Assembly (NCBI RefSeq): GCF_001592085.1
Contig: NZ_BCWD01000020.1
Span: 1-40,820, forward strand
From: Levilactobacillus senmaizukei DSM 21775 = NBRC 103853
Lineage (GTDB): Bacteria > Bacillota > Bacilli > Lactobacillales > Lactobacillaceae
Length of the DNA: 40,820 nt
Direction: 5' to 3'
The notes beneath the pieces were generated by a model, which had not been told where the DNA came from, made no database searches, and was given only the letters and a program-made list of their open reading frames with translations. A program made the translations under genes and the position numbers. This document shows, in pieces, positions 1-8,057 of the stretch. The stretch's first letter is position 1. Each line of letters opens with the position of its first letter.

Positions 1-30
1 AAAAGCCCGGAAGCAGGATCTTCCGGGCTC
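1..30 (-). terminator. Rho-independent terminator of the secreted repeat protein
   Basis: A 10-bp perfect stem, AGCCCGGAAG paired with CTTCCGGGCT, with a 6-base loop. Read on the minus strand it is followed by a run of T (aaaa at 1-4). It lies about 25 bases beyond the stop codon of the minus-strand gene ending at 54. Confidence 0.85.
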
Positions 31-53
31 TACATTAATCCGATGTGGGATGT

Positions 54-767
54 TTAGTCAGCGGCCATGAACTTGCCCGCAGTCAAGTGTGATGCTAAGA
101 CCCAGCCCTTAATCTTGCCACTCGTAACGTAGAGGTACTTAACGTTCTTCTTGGCCTTCTTAATGGTGATCTTCTTAGTTGCATAGTAGGTCTTGCTGTT
201 GGCCAACTTGCCCTTCTTAACTAAAGAAACTTTGGACTTGTCAGCAGCGAATTTGCCGGCATAGTAAACCGGGTCACCGCTCTTGAAATGATAAGCGCTC
301 TTCTTAATGTTAGCAGCGCTGACCAAGGTAAAGCTGTTCCCCTTCTTGTTACCATCGGCCGCCATGAACTTACCCGCAGTCAAGGTTGACAGAGCTACCC
401 AGCCCTTTACCTTGCCGTTAGCAGAAGTGACGTAAACCCGGCTAACGTTCTTGCCATTGGCCTTAATCACAATCTTCTTGGTTGCATAATAAGTCGCGCC
501 ACCCGCTAAGGAACCCTTCTTAGTCAAGGTAACTTTAGCCTTGTCCGCAGCGAATTTAGCATTGTAGAGGGCCGGTTTACCACTCTTAACATGATAAGCG
601 GTCTTTTTAAGTGATTTGCTACTAATCAAATTGTAAGTGACCGCTTTAGCGGCGGCTTTAGTCGCGGCAAATGCAGTTACGCCAGCATCCATAGGTGCAA
701 TCGTGCCAATCCCCAATGGTAATACCATAGCTGCAGCCGCAGCAATCATAGCAACTTTTTTCATCAT
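54..767 (-). CDS. Secreted protein with two tandem SH3-like/surface-type repeats
   Basis: The product is 237 residues. It starts with MMKK, a hydrophobic stretch and Ala-rich sites consistent with a signal peptide of about 35 residues. The mature part is two copies of one module of roughly 90 residues (about 45-138 and 144-237). Each has an AYH-KSG-YYA-GKFAADK core, a YYATKKI strand and a GWV...LTAGKFMAAD ending. The modules are lysine-rich and resemble the small SH3-like or SLAP-like wall-binding repeats of lactobacilli. No LPXTG motif or catalytic residues are visible, so retention would rely on charge or wall binding. A GGGGGG ribosome binding site precedes the tandem ATG pair (767 and 764). 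It is monocistronic with its own terminator. Surface location is inferred; the ligand is unknown. Confidence 0.8.
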   Translation of the reverse strand: MMKKVAMIAAAAAMVLPLGIGTIAPMDAGVTAFAATKAAAKAVTYNLISSKSLKKTAYHVKSGKPALYNAKFAADKAKVTLTKKGSLAGGATYYATKKIVIKANGKNVSRVYVTSANGKVKGWVALSTLTAGKFMAADGNKKGNSFTLVSAANIKKSAYHFKSGDPVYYAGKFAADKSKVSLVKKGKLANSKTYYATKKITIKKAKKNVKYLYVTSGKIKGWVLASHLTAGKFMAAD

Positions 768-944
768 AACAATTACCCCCCGTAGATTAATGTGATGAAC
801 TCATCCCTGAATTCGAAGATATCATAACATGATCAAAATTTTGCGGGCTCATTAACGCCCCCATTTATCCCTAAAACCATAAAAAAGTTGCCCGCCGTGG
901 TAAATTATTTCAACTAACGTTACGGGTCAAAATTAATTGTCCAA

Positions 945-982
945 CAAAAAAGCCCAATCGGTGTAACCACAACGATTGAGCT
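945..982 (-). terminator. Rho-independent terminator of the acyltransferase gene
   Basis: The stem pairs AGCCCAATCG (951-960) with CGATTGAGCT (973-982), with one internal mismatch. On the minus strand it is followed by TTTTTT (plus-strand aaaaaa at 945-951). It sits just past the stop of the minus-strand gene that ends at 990. Confidence 0.75.
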
Positions 983-989
983 GGTAACA

Positions 990-2924
990 TTATTGATTTT
1001 CTTTGGCAATCGCCTTGGCAATTAATGACGTGTAGTACCGATTACCATGATCGTTTGGATGCACATGATCGTTGATAAACCAGTCACTGTGGCCCTTGGC
1101 GGCCGCATGCCAGTCCACCACATGAACATTTGCATATTTCTTCGCCGTCTTGGTAATCCGTGTATTCACTGAGTTCTGCCATTCCCGCGTTGGAACGTGG
1201 GCCGTTACCCAAAAGATTTCGCGCTTAGGCCCGATAGCATGAACGATTTGATCGGCTTGATCAGGCGTCACGTAGCCATTGGTCCCAATGTTGACCAGAA
1301 CCGTTTTAGCTAACTGCCCCCGTTGGGCTAAACCATTAATAACCCCCGGTAGCGCATTGGCCTGTCGACCGACGGCCCCATCCACGATGGCCCCCGGAAA
1401 GACCTCCTGCAGGGCGCCAGAATCGTCCAGGAGCACGGAGTCCCCGACCGCCGTCAATGCGGTTTGTTTACTATTTTCCAGTTCATCGGCGGTCAAGAAA
1501 TACTTTTTGGCCGTCTTTTGGTCCTTCTTCGATAACTTCGAGAAGGCCACCTTTTCATGCTTTCGTTTCGAAGAAGCCGCATCTAACGCCTTTTGTTTCT
1601 TAATGGCCGCGGCATTCTTCTTCTTCGTTGCGGCTTGACGTTCAGTGATGGTCCGTTGCAGCGCTGTGGGCTTGGCACCCGCTGGTTGTTGGACAAAACC
1701 AACGGCGGTCAGTCCAAACAGGAGGGCTGCAACGACACCCAAACTGCTAGCTAACCGATGAGCGCCGGGTTGTTGCAGGTAAGCCCGGACGTCATTGGTT
1801 AACTGACCGTACTGATAATGTCGCATCGGATTTTCAATCCAACGGTAACTAAGTTCCGTCACAACCATGATTAAGCAAACTTCAACCAGGGCATGAAACA
1901 GTGGATGATTGCCAATATTCACTCGGGCTTCATAAAAGATCATCACGGGGAATTGGTAAAGATAGATCCCGTAGCTACGTTGACCCACGTAACTAAAGAC
2001 GGGGTTCGAAAGAATCCGATTCATATCGCTACCGGGATGGGCCACGGTAGCCACCAAGATGCCCGCCAGAACGGTGAACCAAAACATGCCGCCCTTGTAG
2101 GTTAATGCTGCTTGACCATTCATGGTGAAGAACATCCAGACCAACGTGATTAACGAGGCCCCACCAACACCATCCAGGAACCAGCGTTGGGCCGGTTCAA
2201 TGTTGGCATTCAGACGATGAGCGGGCCAGACGAAAGCGATCGCCGCCCCCACCAGAATCGCAAACATCCGGGTGTCGGTCCCATAATAAACTCGGTTGGG
2301 ATTCTTAGGATCGTACAGAAACGCCATGGCTAGGGCCGACACGATGGCCAGCGCCAGCAATGGGAAAACCGCCCGCGCACGCTTACGAAAGATCAGCAAC
2401 AAGCCCAAGACGGCCAGCGGCCACACGAGATAGAATTGACCTTCAATTGAAAGTGACCAGAGATGCGTGAACGGTGACTCCCCACTGAAGCGGTCAAAGT
2501 ATGACTGGCCATGGCCGATTTCAAACCAATTATACCCATAAATTAGATTTGTCAGCACCGTCTTACGGATGTTAACCAATAGGCTTTGCTGAAATAATGT
2601 AATATAGGCGGTGGTGCCCAACAACATCGTGACCAAAGCCGGATACAGTCGCTTCAGTCGTCGACCATAAAAACTCAGGATATTAATACTGTGGGTAGTA
2701 TCCCACTCTTGAATGAGCAGATATGTAATCAGATAACCCGACACCACGAAGAAGATCGGCACGCCTAGGTACCCACCTTGAAGTGTCGATGGTGCCAAAT
2801 GATAGATGATGACCCCCAAAACGGCTAACGTCCGAATACCATCAAATCCGGTGATATAACGCCGTTTACCCGCACGCCGACCCCGTAAAATTTCGCGAGT
2901 CATTCGCGTGTACGATTGATCCAT
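990..2924 (-). CDS. oatA: OatA-like membrane O-acetyltransferase (acyltransferase-3 plus SGNH domain)
   Basis: The protein is 644 residues, the usual size for OatA-type peptidoglycan O-acetyltransferases. Residues 25-410 form a multi-pass acyltransferase-3 domain with the conserved His42 in the VIIYHLAPS segment and many hydrophobic helices. A lysine/alanine-rich linker (about 428-475) leads to an extracellular SGNH domain. This shows GDS with Ser496, the block III motif GTNG (547-550) and the catalytic Asp619-x-x-His622. Known family members acetylate muramic acid and confer lysozyme resistance; another wall glycan is possible as substrate. The ATG at 2924 has AAGGAG 9 bases upstream. The neighbouring deacetylase and L,D-transpeptidase fit an envelope-modification context. 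The gene symbol is assigned by domain architecture only. Confidence 0.82.
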   Translation of the reverse strand: MDQSYTRMTREILRGRRAGKRRYITGFDGIRTLAVLGVIIYHLAPSTLQGGYLGVPIFFVVSGYLITYLLIQEWDTTHSINILSFYGRRLKRLYPALVTMLLGTTAYITLFQQSLLVNIRKTVLTNLIYGYNWFEIGHGQSYFDRFSGESPFTHLWSLSIEGQFYLVWPLAVLGLLLIFRKRARAVFPLLALAIVSALAMAFLYDPKNPNRVYYGTDTRMFAILVGAAIAFVWPAHRLNANIEPAQRWFLDGVGGASLITLVWMFFTMNGQAALTYKGGMFWFTVLAGILVATVAHPGSDMNRILSNPVFSYVGQRSYGIYLYQFPVMIFYEARVNIGNHPLFHALVEVCLIMVVTELSYRWIENPMRHYQYGQLTNDVRAYLQQPGAHRLASSLGVVAALLFGLTAVGFVQQPAGAKPTALQRTITERQAATKKKNAAAIKKQKALDAASSKRKHEKVAFSKLSKKDQKTAKKYFLTADELENSKQTALTAVGDSVLLDDSGALQEVFPGAIVDGAVGRQANALPGVINGLAQRGQLAKTVLVNIGTNGYVTPDQADQIVHAIGPKREIFWVTAHVPTREWQNSVNTRITKTAKKYANVHVVDWHAAAKGHSDWFINDHVHPNDHGNRYYTSLIAKAIAKENQ

Positions 2925-3369
2925 TGTTCATTACTCCTTCTCTTTATAAAACCAGTAACTATTGACTGGTCAAGCTCCCCCTACCGGCAGTGACACAAGT
3001 TTTCAAGTCGCGATTATTAATATTATTGATATTTGTTACGAGAATTTACTAATCAAAGATCTCAGACGCACTCATCAGTAACCCTTTCCGGTGATTGAAA
3101 TTCTGCCGATGATTATCCCTATCATATAATGTTTATCCCGTCGAAACAACGTTTTTTCTTTATTTCGCTGATTTGTAAAATTTGTCATCTAACCGCTGAA
3201 AAAATTAGTTAGCCCGGTGATTTTGGCGAGGACCATTTATCGGTTTGTTTGCTCGACAAACTTTTAGAAGCGCTAACCGTGAAATTAATCTGAACGACCC
3301 GTGCTATACTGTGACTGATGATGTCTGGTTAAAGTAACATTTTTAAAAACTCGCGAAGGGATGACTCTC
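2925..3369. other. AT-rich intergenic region between divergent genes
   Basis: No open frame of note. It holds an inverted repeat ACCAGT-N8-ACTGGT (2951-2970) just upstream of the oatA-like start, and an extended -10 promoter (3302-3310) for the rightward gene. The middle (about 3000-3250) is AT-rich with no recognisable element. Confidence 0.6.
3302..3310 (+). promoter_or_regulatory. Extended -10 promoter of the XerD-like gene
   Basis: TGCTATACT is a TGn-extended -10 element. No convincing -35 hexamer stands 16-18 bases upstream. The start codon is about 60 bases downstream. Confidence 0.5.
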
Positions 3370-4194
3370 ATGTCACAAGACTATCCTTACCAAACCGCCT
3401 TTGTCCGCGACCTGGAAGCCCGCGACATCGCCCAGGCCACGGTGGCCGAGTACAACGCTACCCTCAAAGATTTCTGCAACTATCTGGAACACTTCAACGC
3501 CACCTACCAACGGGACCACCGGATCAATCAACTACAAACACCGGATGTCGAACAATATCTAAGCATGCTCCTCACGGCTCGCCAGGTTCAAAATCAAACC
3601 TATAATAAAATACTGTCCCACCTCAACGTCTACTTTAAATTTCTCTTCTCTCACAACTGGACCCCGTATCTTCCCACCCTCGACATCAAGAGTAAGCCGC
3701 AACAGGCCGCACGACCCATTAACTACCACTGGCCTGACCAACTAACGGACTGGCTGGCCAACGACCGTCTTCACTGGTATACCCGACTCACGCTGCTACT
3801 GATTAGCCATGGTTATGCCATTCAAACCTGCCTCAAGCCCGACTTCACGGCCAACCTGACGACTCATGACTGGCCGGCAACCGAACGTCAATTTCTGGCC
3901 GACTTTCAGGTCTTCGTGGGCCCCTTGCAGGATCGCTTCCAATGCCGCGATTGGTTCTTAAAGCAGCGCCACGCCAATGATCCCCACCTAACCTTGCCTG
4001 GGCTCCACAAATATTTGCGACCCGATGAGGCCATCACTGACTTCAGTCTCAGCCCATCGGTTTTGCTCCAAGGCTACTTAATTAACTATCTCCGACATCA
4101 TCCCCAACAATCCGACCATGACGTCATTCAGGCCCTCCACCTGGAACCCGGCTCGATCGACTATTATCGACGGTTAGCTCAACGAGCTGATTAA
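3370..4194 (+). CDS. XerD-like tyrosine-recombinase fold protein lacking catalytic residues
   Basis: The product is 274 residues. Residues about 5-90 read as a SAM-like core-binding domain of tyrosine recombinases (FVRDLEAR, TVAEYNATLKDFCNYLE, NKILSHLNVYFKFLF). The C-terminal half keeps a weak recombinase layout but not the active site. Where active enzymes have an Arg after the LLLxTGLR motif, this one reads LLLISHGYAIQ. The HxLRH box appears replaced by LSPSVLLQGYLINYL. Only a terminal tyrosine pair (about 265-266) is suggestive. It resembles the XerD-like proteins of streptococci, which also lack catalytic residues. The start was moved to the second ATG (3370), because GAAGGG at 3355-3360 abuts the first ATG but is 9 bases from this one. 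No attachment sites are seen nearby. Function is unknown. Confidence 0.7.
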   Translation: MSQDYPYQTAFVRDLEARDIAQATVAEYNATLKDFCNYLEHFNATYQRDHRINQLQTPDVEQYLSMLLTARQVQNQTYNKILSHLNVYFKFLFSHNWTPYLPTLDIKSKPQQAARPINYHWPDQLTDWLANDRLHWYTRLTLLLISHGYAIQTCLKPDFTANLTTHDWPATERQFLADFQVFVGPLQDRFQCRDWFLKQRHANDPHLTLPGLHKYLRPDEAITDFSLSPSVLLQGYLINYLRHHPQQSDHDVIQALHLEPGSIDYYRRLAQRAD

Positions 4195-4241
4195 ATTAGT
4201 GCATTTTTAAGTTAACCCCACTATACTAATAATCAAATGAA

Positions 4242-4275
4242 CCTTTATGACAATGGGTGTATTTGGCCATAAAGG
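4242..4275 (+). other. 5'-leader hairpin before the deacetylase gene
   Basis: CCTTTATG (4242-4249) and CATAAAGG (4268-4275) form a perfect 8-bp inverted repeat with an 18-base loop. It lies just upstream of the ribosome binding site. No T-run follows, so it is not a terminator. Its role is unknown. Confidence 0.4.
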
Positions 4276-4305
4276 CGATCACTTTAATCCTTGGGGGAAT
4301 TAAAT

Positions 4306-5157
4306 ATGCGACGAAAATGGTGGATGATCAGTCTACTAGGAATTGTCCTGGTAACTTTGGGGGGTCTGGCTTTCCTAACACACCCCCTCACAACCAATGA
4401 ACGGAGCCGACCGGCCCAACATAACCAAATCAAGGAGAAGTCGGCCACACCTAAGAAAGTCCGGACAGCTAAGCCCTGGATCAAACTCAAGCAGCCCTTG
4501 AAACTGCCAATCTTGATGTATCACAGTATCTCATCGGGTAACCAACTACGCGTGCCTAAGCAACAATTTGCGGCAGAAATGGCCTACCTAAAGGACCATC
4601 ATTACCGCACACTGACAACCGCCGAGGCTATTCGGGCTTTGACGACCAACCAGATCCCACAAAAGAAGGTCGTCTGGGTCACGTTGGATGATGCCTACAA
4701 GGATAATCTAACTCACATGCTACCGGTACTCGAACCGACCAAGCTCCACGCAACCATCAACGTAATCACGGGGTTCACGCATAAGAAAAACCACCTGTCA
4801 TTAGCCGAGATGAAGCAGATGCAGGCCACCGGTCGAGTAGACTTTGCTAGTCACACCGTGCAACACCTGGATCTATCCAGCCTGTCGGCTACCCAACAGC
4901 GCCAGGAGATGATTAACTCAAAGGTGTGGCTTAACCGTCATCTCAAGCAATCCACCACAATGCTCTGCTACCCCGCCGGGCGCAACAATGCCACTACCCG
5001 GCGACTGGCCAAGGCGACCGGTTATCAATTAGCCCTGACCACGACGGAAGGCTTCGCCCAGATGAAACAGGGCCGCTACCACCTCTCGCGATTGCGGATC
5101 ACGCCGGGAATGAGTACCACCACCTTTGCGGATCTGATTCAGGTCACCAATCAATAA
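4306..5157 (+). CDS. Membrane-anchored polysaccharide deacetylase (NodB fold)
   Basis: The product is 283 residues. An N-terminal signal anchor (about 6-24) is followed by a basic linker and a NodB domain from about residue 67 to the end. Motif 1 reads TLDDAY with Asp128 and Asp129, in place of the usual TFDDG. Motif 2 is SHTVQH with His183 and His187 as metal ligands. Motif 3 is CYPAG (221-225). The LPILMYHSI opening and this layout match extracellular poly-N-acetylglucosamine or peptidoglycan deacetylases of the carbohydrate esterase 4 type. The ATG at 4306 is preferred over the upstream TTG at 4291, which overlaps the GGGGGAA ribosome binding site. The product is expected at the outer membrane face; the substrate cannot be told from sequence. 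Confidence 0.82.
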   Translation: MRRKWWMISLLGIVLVTLGGLAFLTHPLTTNERSRPAQHNQIKEKSATPKKVRTAKPWIKLKQPLKLPILMYHSISSGNQLRVPKQQFAAEMAYLKDHHYRTLTTAEAIRALTTNQIPQKKVVWVTLDDAYKDNLTHMLPVLEPTKLHATINVITGFTHKKNHLSLAEMKQMQATGRVDFASHTVQHLDLSSLSATQQRQEMINSKVWLNRHLKQSTTMLCYPAGRNNATTRRLAKATGYQLALTTTEGFAQMKQGRYHLSRLRITPGMSTTTFADLIQVTNQ

Positions 5158-5195
5158 TATTCGCCAATTTGTCCTGAATTTGAAACCGTTTTCCA

Positions 5196-5224
5196 TTGTG
5201 TAATGACGGCATTCATCGTACAAT
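5196..5224 (+). promoter_or_regulatory. Sigma-A-type promoter of the small membrane peptide
   Basis: A -35 TTGTGT (5196-5201), a 17-base spacer and a -10 TACAAT (5219-5224) lie 34 bases before the start codon of the 30-residue frame. Confidence 0.65.
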
Positions 5225-5258
5225 GAACGTGAGTCAACACGAATAGGAGGTCCTGGTT

Positions 5259-5351
5259 ATGACGGGTGTTCTTGCTTTAACTTCCTGGGTTGTTATGATC
5301 TTGTTAATCGGGGCGGAAATCGTCCGAGGAATATTTATGTTCCGTCACTAG
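5259..5351 (+). CDS. Small hydrophobic membrane peptide (30 residues)
   Basis: An ATG at 5259 follows a perfect AGGAGG (5245-5250) at 8 bases spacing. The frame encodes 30 residues: a short MTGVLALTSW start, a hydrophobic core with VVMILLIGAE, then IVRGIFMFRH with basic residues and a TAG stop. This is one transmembrane helix with a positively charged tail. It has its own promoter (5196-5224) and a terminator-like hairpin (about 5370-5399), so it looks like an independent small transcription unit and not a chance frame. It could be a small regulatory membrane protein or a type I toxin-like peptide. I see no antisense RNA promoter that would prove the latter. Confidence 0.65.
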   Translation: MTGVLALTSWVVMILLIGAEIVRGIFMFRH

Positions 5352-5369
5352 TCATTTGAATTAACGTGG

Positions 5370-5399
5370 GTCTGGCCAACTGGTTGGGCCTTTTTTTGG
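5370..5399 (+). terminator. Terminator of the small peptide unit
   Basis: GGCCAAC and GTTGGGCC form a short stem with one bulge, followed directly by TTTTTTT. It ends the unit that starts at the 5196 promoter. Confidence 0.65.
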
Positions 5400-5448
5400 T
5401 CCGGCCAATTAATTAAATAATAATTTAGACCAAACACAGTTATCCCCG

Positions 5449-5477
5449 TTGACACCTTCCCTCACGACTAATAAAAT
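5449..5477 (+). promoter_or_regulatory. Consensus promoter of the L,D-transpeptidase gene
   Basis: A perfect -35 TTGACA (5449-5454), a 17-base spacer and a -10 TAAAAT (5472-5477). The start codon is 28 bases further on. Confidence 0.85.
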
Positions 5478-5504
5478 GAAACCAGTTACCGAGGAGGAAT
5501 TCAC

Positions 5505-6071
5505 ATGAAGAAGACGAAGTTACTCGTGATCACGCTCTTATCCGCTTTAGGGTTGTTTGGTGGAATTGTTACGGCCAACTATGTTCTGCAACCAACAACG
5601 GTGATGGCCAAGACCACCAAAAAAGCTAAGAAGAAAACCCCTGCCTGGAAGAAGCCGTCCGAAAAGAAGCCTTATCCTAACCTGAAGAAACATAAAAAGG
5701 TTAACATTCGGGTGTCAATTGCCAAGCAACGGGTCTACATTCGCAGTGGAAAAACGGTGCTGTACACCATGAAATGCTCTACCGGTAAGAAGCGGACGCC
5801 AACCCCTAAGGGAACGTTCCACATCCAAAACAAGGGTAAGTCCTTCTACAATGCCTCGATTGGTGGCGGCGCTCGTTACTGGAAGTCCTTCAAGGGTCAC
5901 GGGACTTACCTCTTTCACTCCGTTCCAACCGGTGGTCACGGCCAATACCTGGCCTCTGAAGGCCGCAAACTCGGGCACCGTGCCAGCCACGGTTGCATCC
6001 GCTTAACCGTCTCCGATGCCATCTGGTTCTACAACCACGTTCCAACGAAGACTAAGGTCGTTATCAAATAA
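5505..6071 (+). CDS. Secreted L,D-transpeptidase (YkuD domain)
   Basis: The product is 188 residues. A signal peptide or anchor (1-35) is followed by a lysine-rich linker (38-65) and a YkuD domain (about 66-188). The catalytic signature is complete: His138 in LFHSV and the SHGCIRL box with His162, Cys164 and Arg166. Enzymes of this type exchange or cross-link peptidoglycan stem peptides outside the cell using the Cys nucleophile, and are beta-lactam tolerant. The lack of a LysM or SH3 wall-binding domain means attachment may rely on the basic linker. The gene has its own consensus promoter, a GAGGAGG ribosome binding site and a strong terminator, so it is monocistronic. Confidence 0.88.
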   Translation: MKKTKLLVITLLSALGLFGGIVTANYVLQPTTVMAKTTKKAKKKTPAWKKPSEKKPYPNLKKHKKVNIRVSIAKQRVYIRSGKTVLYTMKCSTGKKRTPTPKGTFHIQNKGKSFYNASIGGGARYWKSFKGHGTYLFHSVPTGGHGQYLASEGRKLGHRASHGCIRLTVSDAIWFYNHVPTKTKVVIK

Positions 6072-6090
6072 TCATTAAGTAAATGCATTC

Positions 6091-6123
6091 GAGGCGGTGA
6101 CTAACGTCACCGCCTCTTTTTTT
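6091..6123 (+). terminator. Terminator of the L,D-transpeptidase gene
   Basis: GAGGCGGTGA (6091-6100) pairs perfectly with TCACCGCCTC (6107-6116), with a 6-base loop, followed by TTTTTTT. Confidence 0.9.
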
Positions 6124-6229
6124 ATCCGTTTTACCCCCCCGCACCTTGCCCGCCCTATCGCTAACCGCCTAAGTACGCTAAACTAGAGCTATATCGGAAA
6201 CCAAGACTAACCAAGAAAGGGTTTAATCT

Positions 6230-7954
6230 ATGTTACTTGTTGCCTTCTTCTGTACGCTCACCGCCTTTATCATGGTCATTATGGGTGTGATTCAGCGTCC
6301 GAGCCACGCCAAATTACTCATTGGCGTCTATATGGTCTTCTATCTCATCGCCCTGCTAACGGTCTTCGTCAGCTTGCCCAGCAAGGCCCTCTTCAATTTA
6401 ATTATCATCAATGCCGTCAGTGGCTTGGTCTACCTACCGTTTCTGGCCTTCAGTAGTCCCAAGGTCACCATCGAGGGGCCGGACGAAACCCATCGGCCTC
6501 ACTTTCACAGCAATAATCGTGGGCTGAACGTTGCCGCTCTCATCTTGGGGCTGCTCTTCGTCACGAGTGCCTTTGGTGCCGCCCAGACCCGCTTTGGGGT
6601 CAAGCCCGTTTACAATTCCTTAAAAATCAAAACGACCAAGGCGGCACCCTTGTTGGATAAGGACGCGACCCCCATTGCCATTGCGCCGAAAACGGTGCGC
6701 AACAAGATGAACAAGGCGATGAGTACCGTGCCCAATACCTCCTATTACCGTCTCGGCGATCTACAAACTCAGGTGGTCAAGGGGAAGACCGTTTACATCG
6801 CACCGGTTGAATTCGACGGATTCTGGCGATGGCAACGGGCCCGGGCCACACCGGGATACTTCATCATTGACGCCACTAACGTGAACGCCGAACCCCATTT
6901 CGTGAAGCAATCCATGAAATACACTCCGAGTGCTTACCTGATGGACGATGCCCAACGGGTCATTTACAATCGTTTTCCCAGTTGGGTCCAGGAGGGTCAG
7001 CCGCAGTTGGAAATCAAGGATAACGGCGACCCCTACTTCATTCAAACCGTCTACAAGGCCCGCGGTGTTTCCAGCAGAATCAACTACCGGACCCTGCACG
7101 TGGTCGTCCTAAACGCCAAGACCGGCGCAACCAATCTATACGCCGCAGCGAAGGCGCCAGCCTTTATTAACGAATCAATCGCCTCGTCGACCGCCGCCGA
7201 AATGAATGATATCTTCGGCTGGTATGGTCATGGCTATTTCAACGCTCACTTCAATAAAACCGGCGTCAAGGAACCCAACAGCAACGGGACTGAGGATGGG
7301 GTGACTCCGGTAGTCGACAAGCACGGAAACATTTCTTACTTCAACGACTTCACCTCACCTAAGACCAGCGCCGACTCCACCATGGGCTACTCCATGATCA
7401 ATGCCCGAACCGGCGAATTGACCTACTACACCGGCAAGAATATCGGGGTCATGGATAGCGATGGGGCCAAGAAGATTGCCGAGAAGGAATACGTCGCCCA
7501 GAAATGGTCGGCCACCATGCCTATCATGTACAACATCGATGGCACCCCAACCTGGGTCGTATCCCTCTTAGACTCAACCGGTGCCTTCCGCAGCTACGCC
7601 TACATCAAGGCGGCCGATCAAAGTGTGAAAGCGTATGCCACCACGGCAACGCAGGCCCTCGACCAATATCGAGTGCAACTCGCAACTGCCGGGTCAACGG
7701 CTAGTTCCACCACCAACTCCAAGATTACCAAGGTCAAGGGAACCGTGGAACGAATGGTCGTCATCCCCAACGGTAATAACCAGAATGTGTTGTTCGCCCT
7801 CAAGGGCCACGATACCCTCTGGACCGTGGGATCGGCGGATTATCCTAAGGCCGTCCTGATGAAGACCGGCGACCAAGTCAAGTTGACCGGCCGGATCAAC
7901 GCCAGCGCCAAGACGGGAACCGTCGAGGATTATACGAATAGCACCTTTAAATAA
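6230..7954 (+). CDS. Polytopic membrane protein with large PepSY-like extracellular region, function unknown
   Basis: The product is 574 residues. Four hydrophobic helices (about 3-20, 29-49, 53-74 and 98-118) are followed by a large soluble region of about 450 residues, probably outside the cell. In that region a segment containing INARTGELTYYTG, then an acidic helix (DSDGAKKIAEKEY) and TPTWVVSLLD resembles a PepSY-type fold. The last 70 residues, after a Ser/Thr-rich linker (TAGSTASSTTNS), look like a small beta-barrel (VKLTGRINASAKTGTV). I do not recognise a named family and see no enzyme motif. The ribosome binding site AAAGGG is 9 bases before the ATG. It is followed by a very strong terminator and is probably transcribed alone. 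Confidence 0.7.
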   Translation: MLLVAFFCTLTAFIMVIMGVIQRPSHAKLLIGVYMVFYLIALLTVFVSLPSKALFNLIIINAVSGLVYLPFLAFSSPKVTIEGPDETHRPHFHSNNRGLNVAALILGLLFVTSAFGAAQTRFGVKPVYNSLKIKTTKAAPLLDKDATPIAIAPKTVRNKMNKAMSTVPNTSYYRLGDLQTQVVKGKTVYIAPVEFDGFWRWQRARATPGYFIIDATNVNAEPHFVKQSMKYTPSAYLMDDAQRVIYNRFPSWVQEGQPQLEIKDNGDPYFIQTVYKARGVSSRINYRTLHVVVLNAKTGATNLYAAAKAPAFINESIASSTAAEMNDIFGWYGHGYFNAHFNKTGVKEPNSNGTEDGVTPVVDKHGNISYFNDFTSPKTSADSTMGYSMINARTGELTYYTGKNIGVMDSDGAKKIAEKEYVAQKWSATMPIMYNIDGTPTWVVSLLDSTGAFRSYAYIKAADQSVKAYATTATQALDQYRVQLATAGSTASSTTNSKITKVKGTVERMVVIPNGNNQNVLFALKGHDTLWTVGSADYPKAVLMKTGDQVKLTGRINASAKTGTVEDYTNSTFK

Positions 7955-8004
7955 TTACCGACACCCGCGGGGCACGGGTACCAAACCGCGCATAATCTAG
8001 TCGT

Positions 8005-8057
8005 GAAGTGACCACCTGAATTGGGAAAATCTAATTCAGGTGGTCACTTCTTTTTTT
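8005..8057 (+). terminator. Strong terminator after the PepSY-like membrane protein
   Basis: An 18-bp perfect stem (8005-8022 with 8033-8050) with a 10-base loop, followed by TTTTTTT. Confidence 0.92.
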
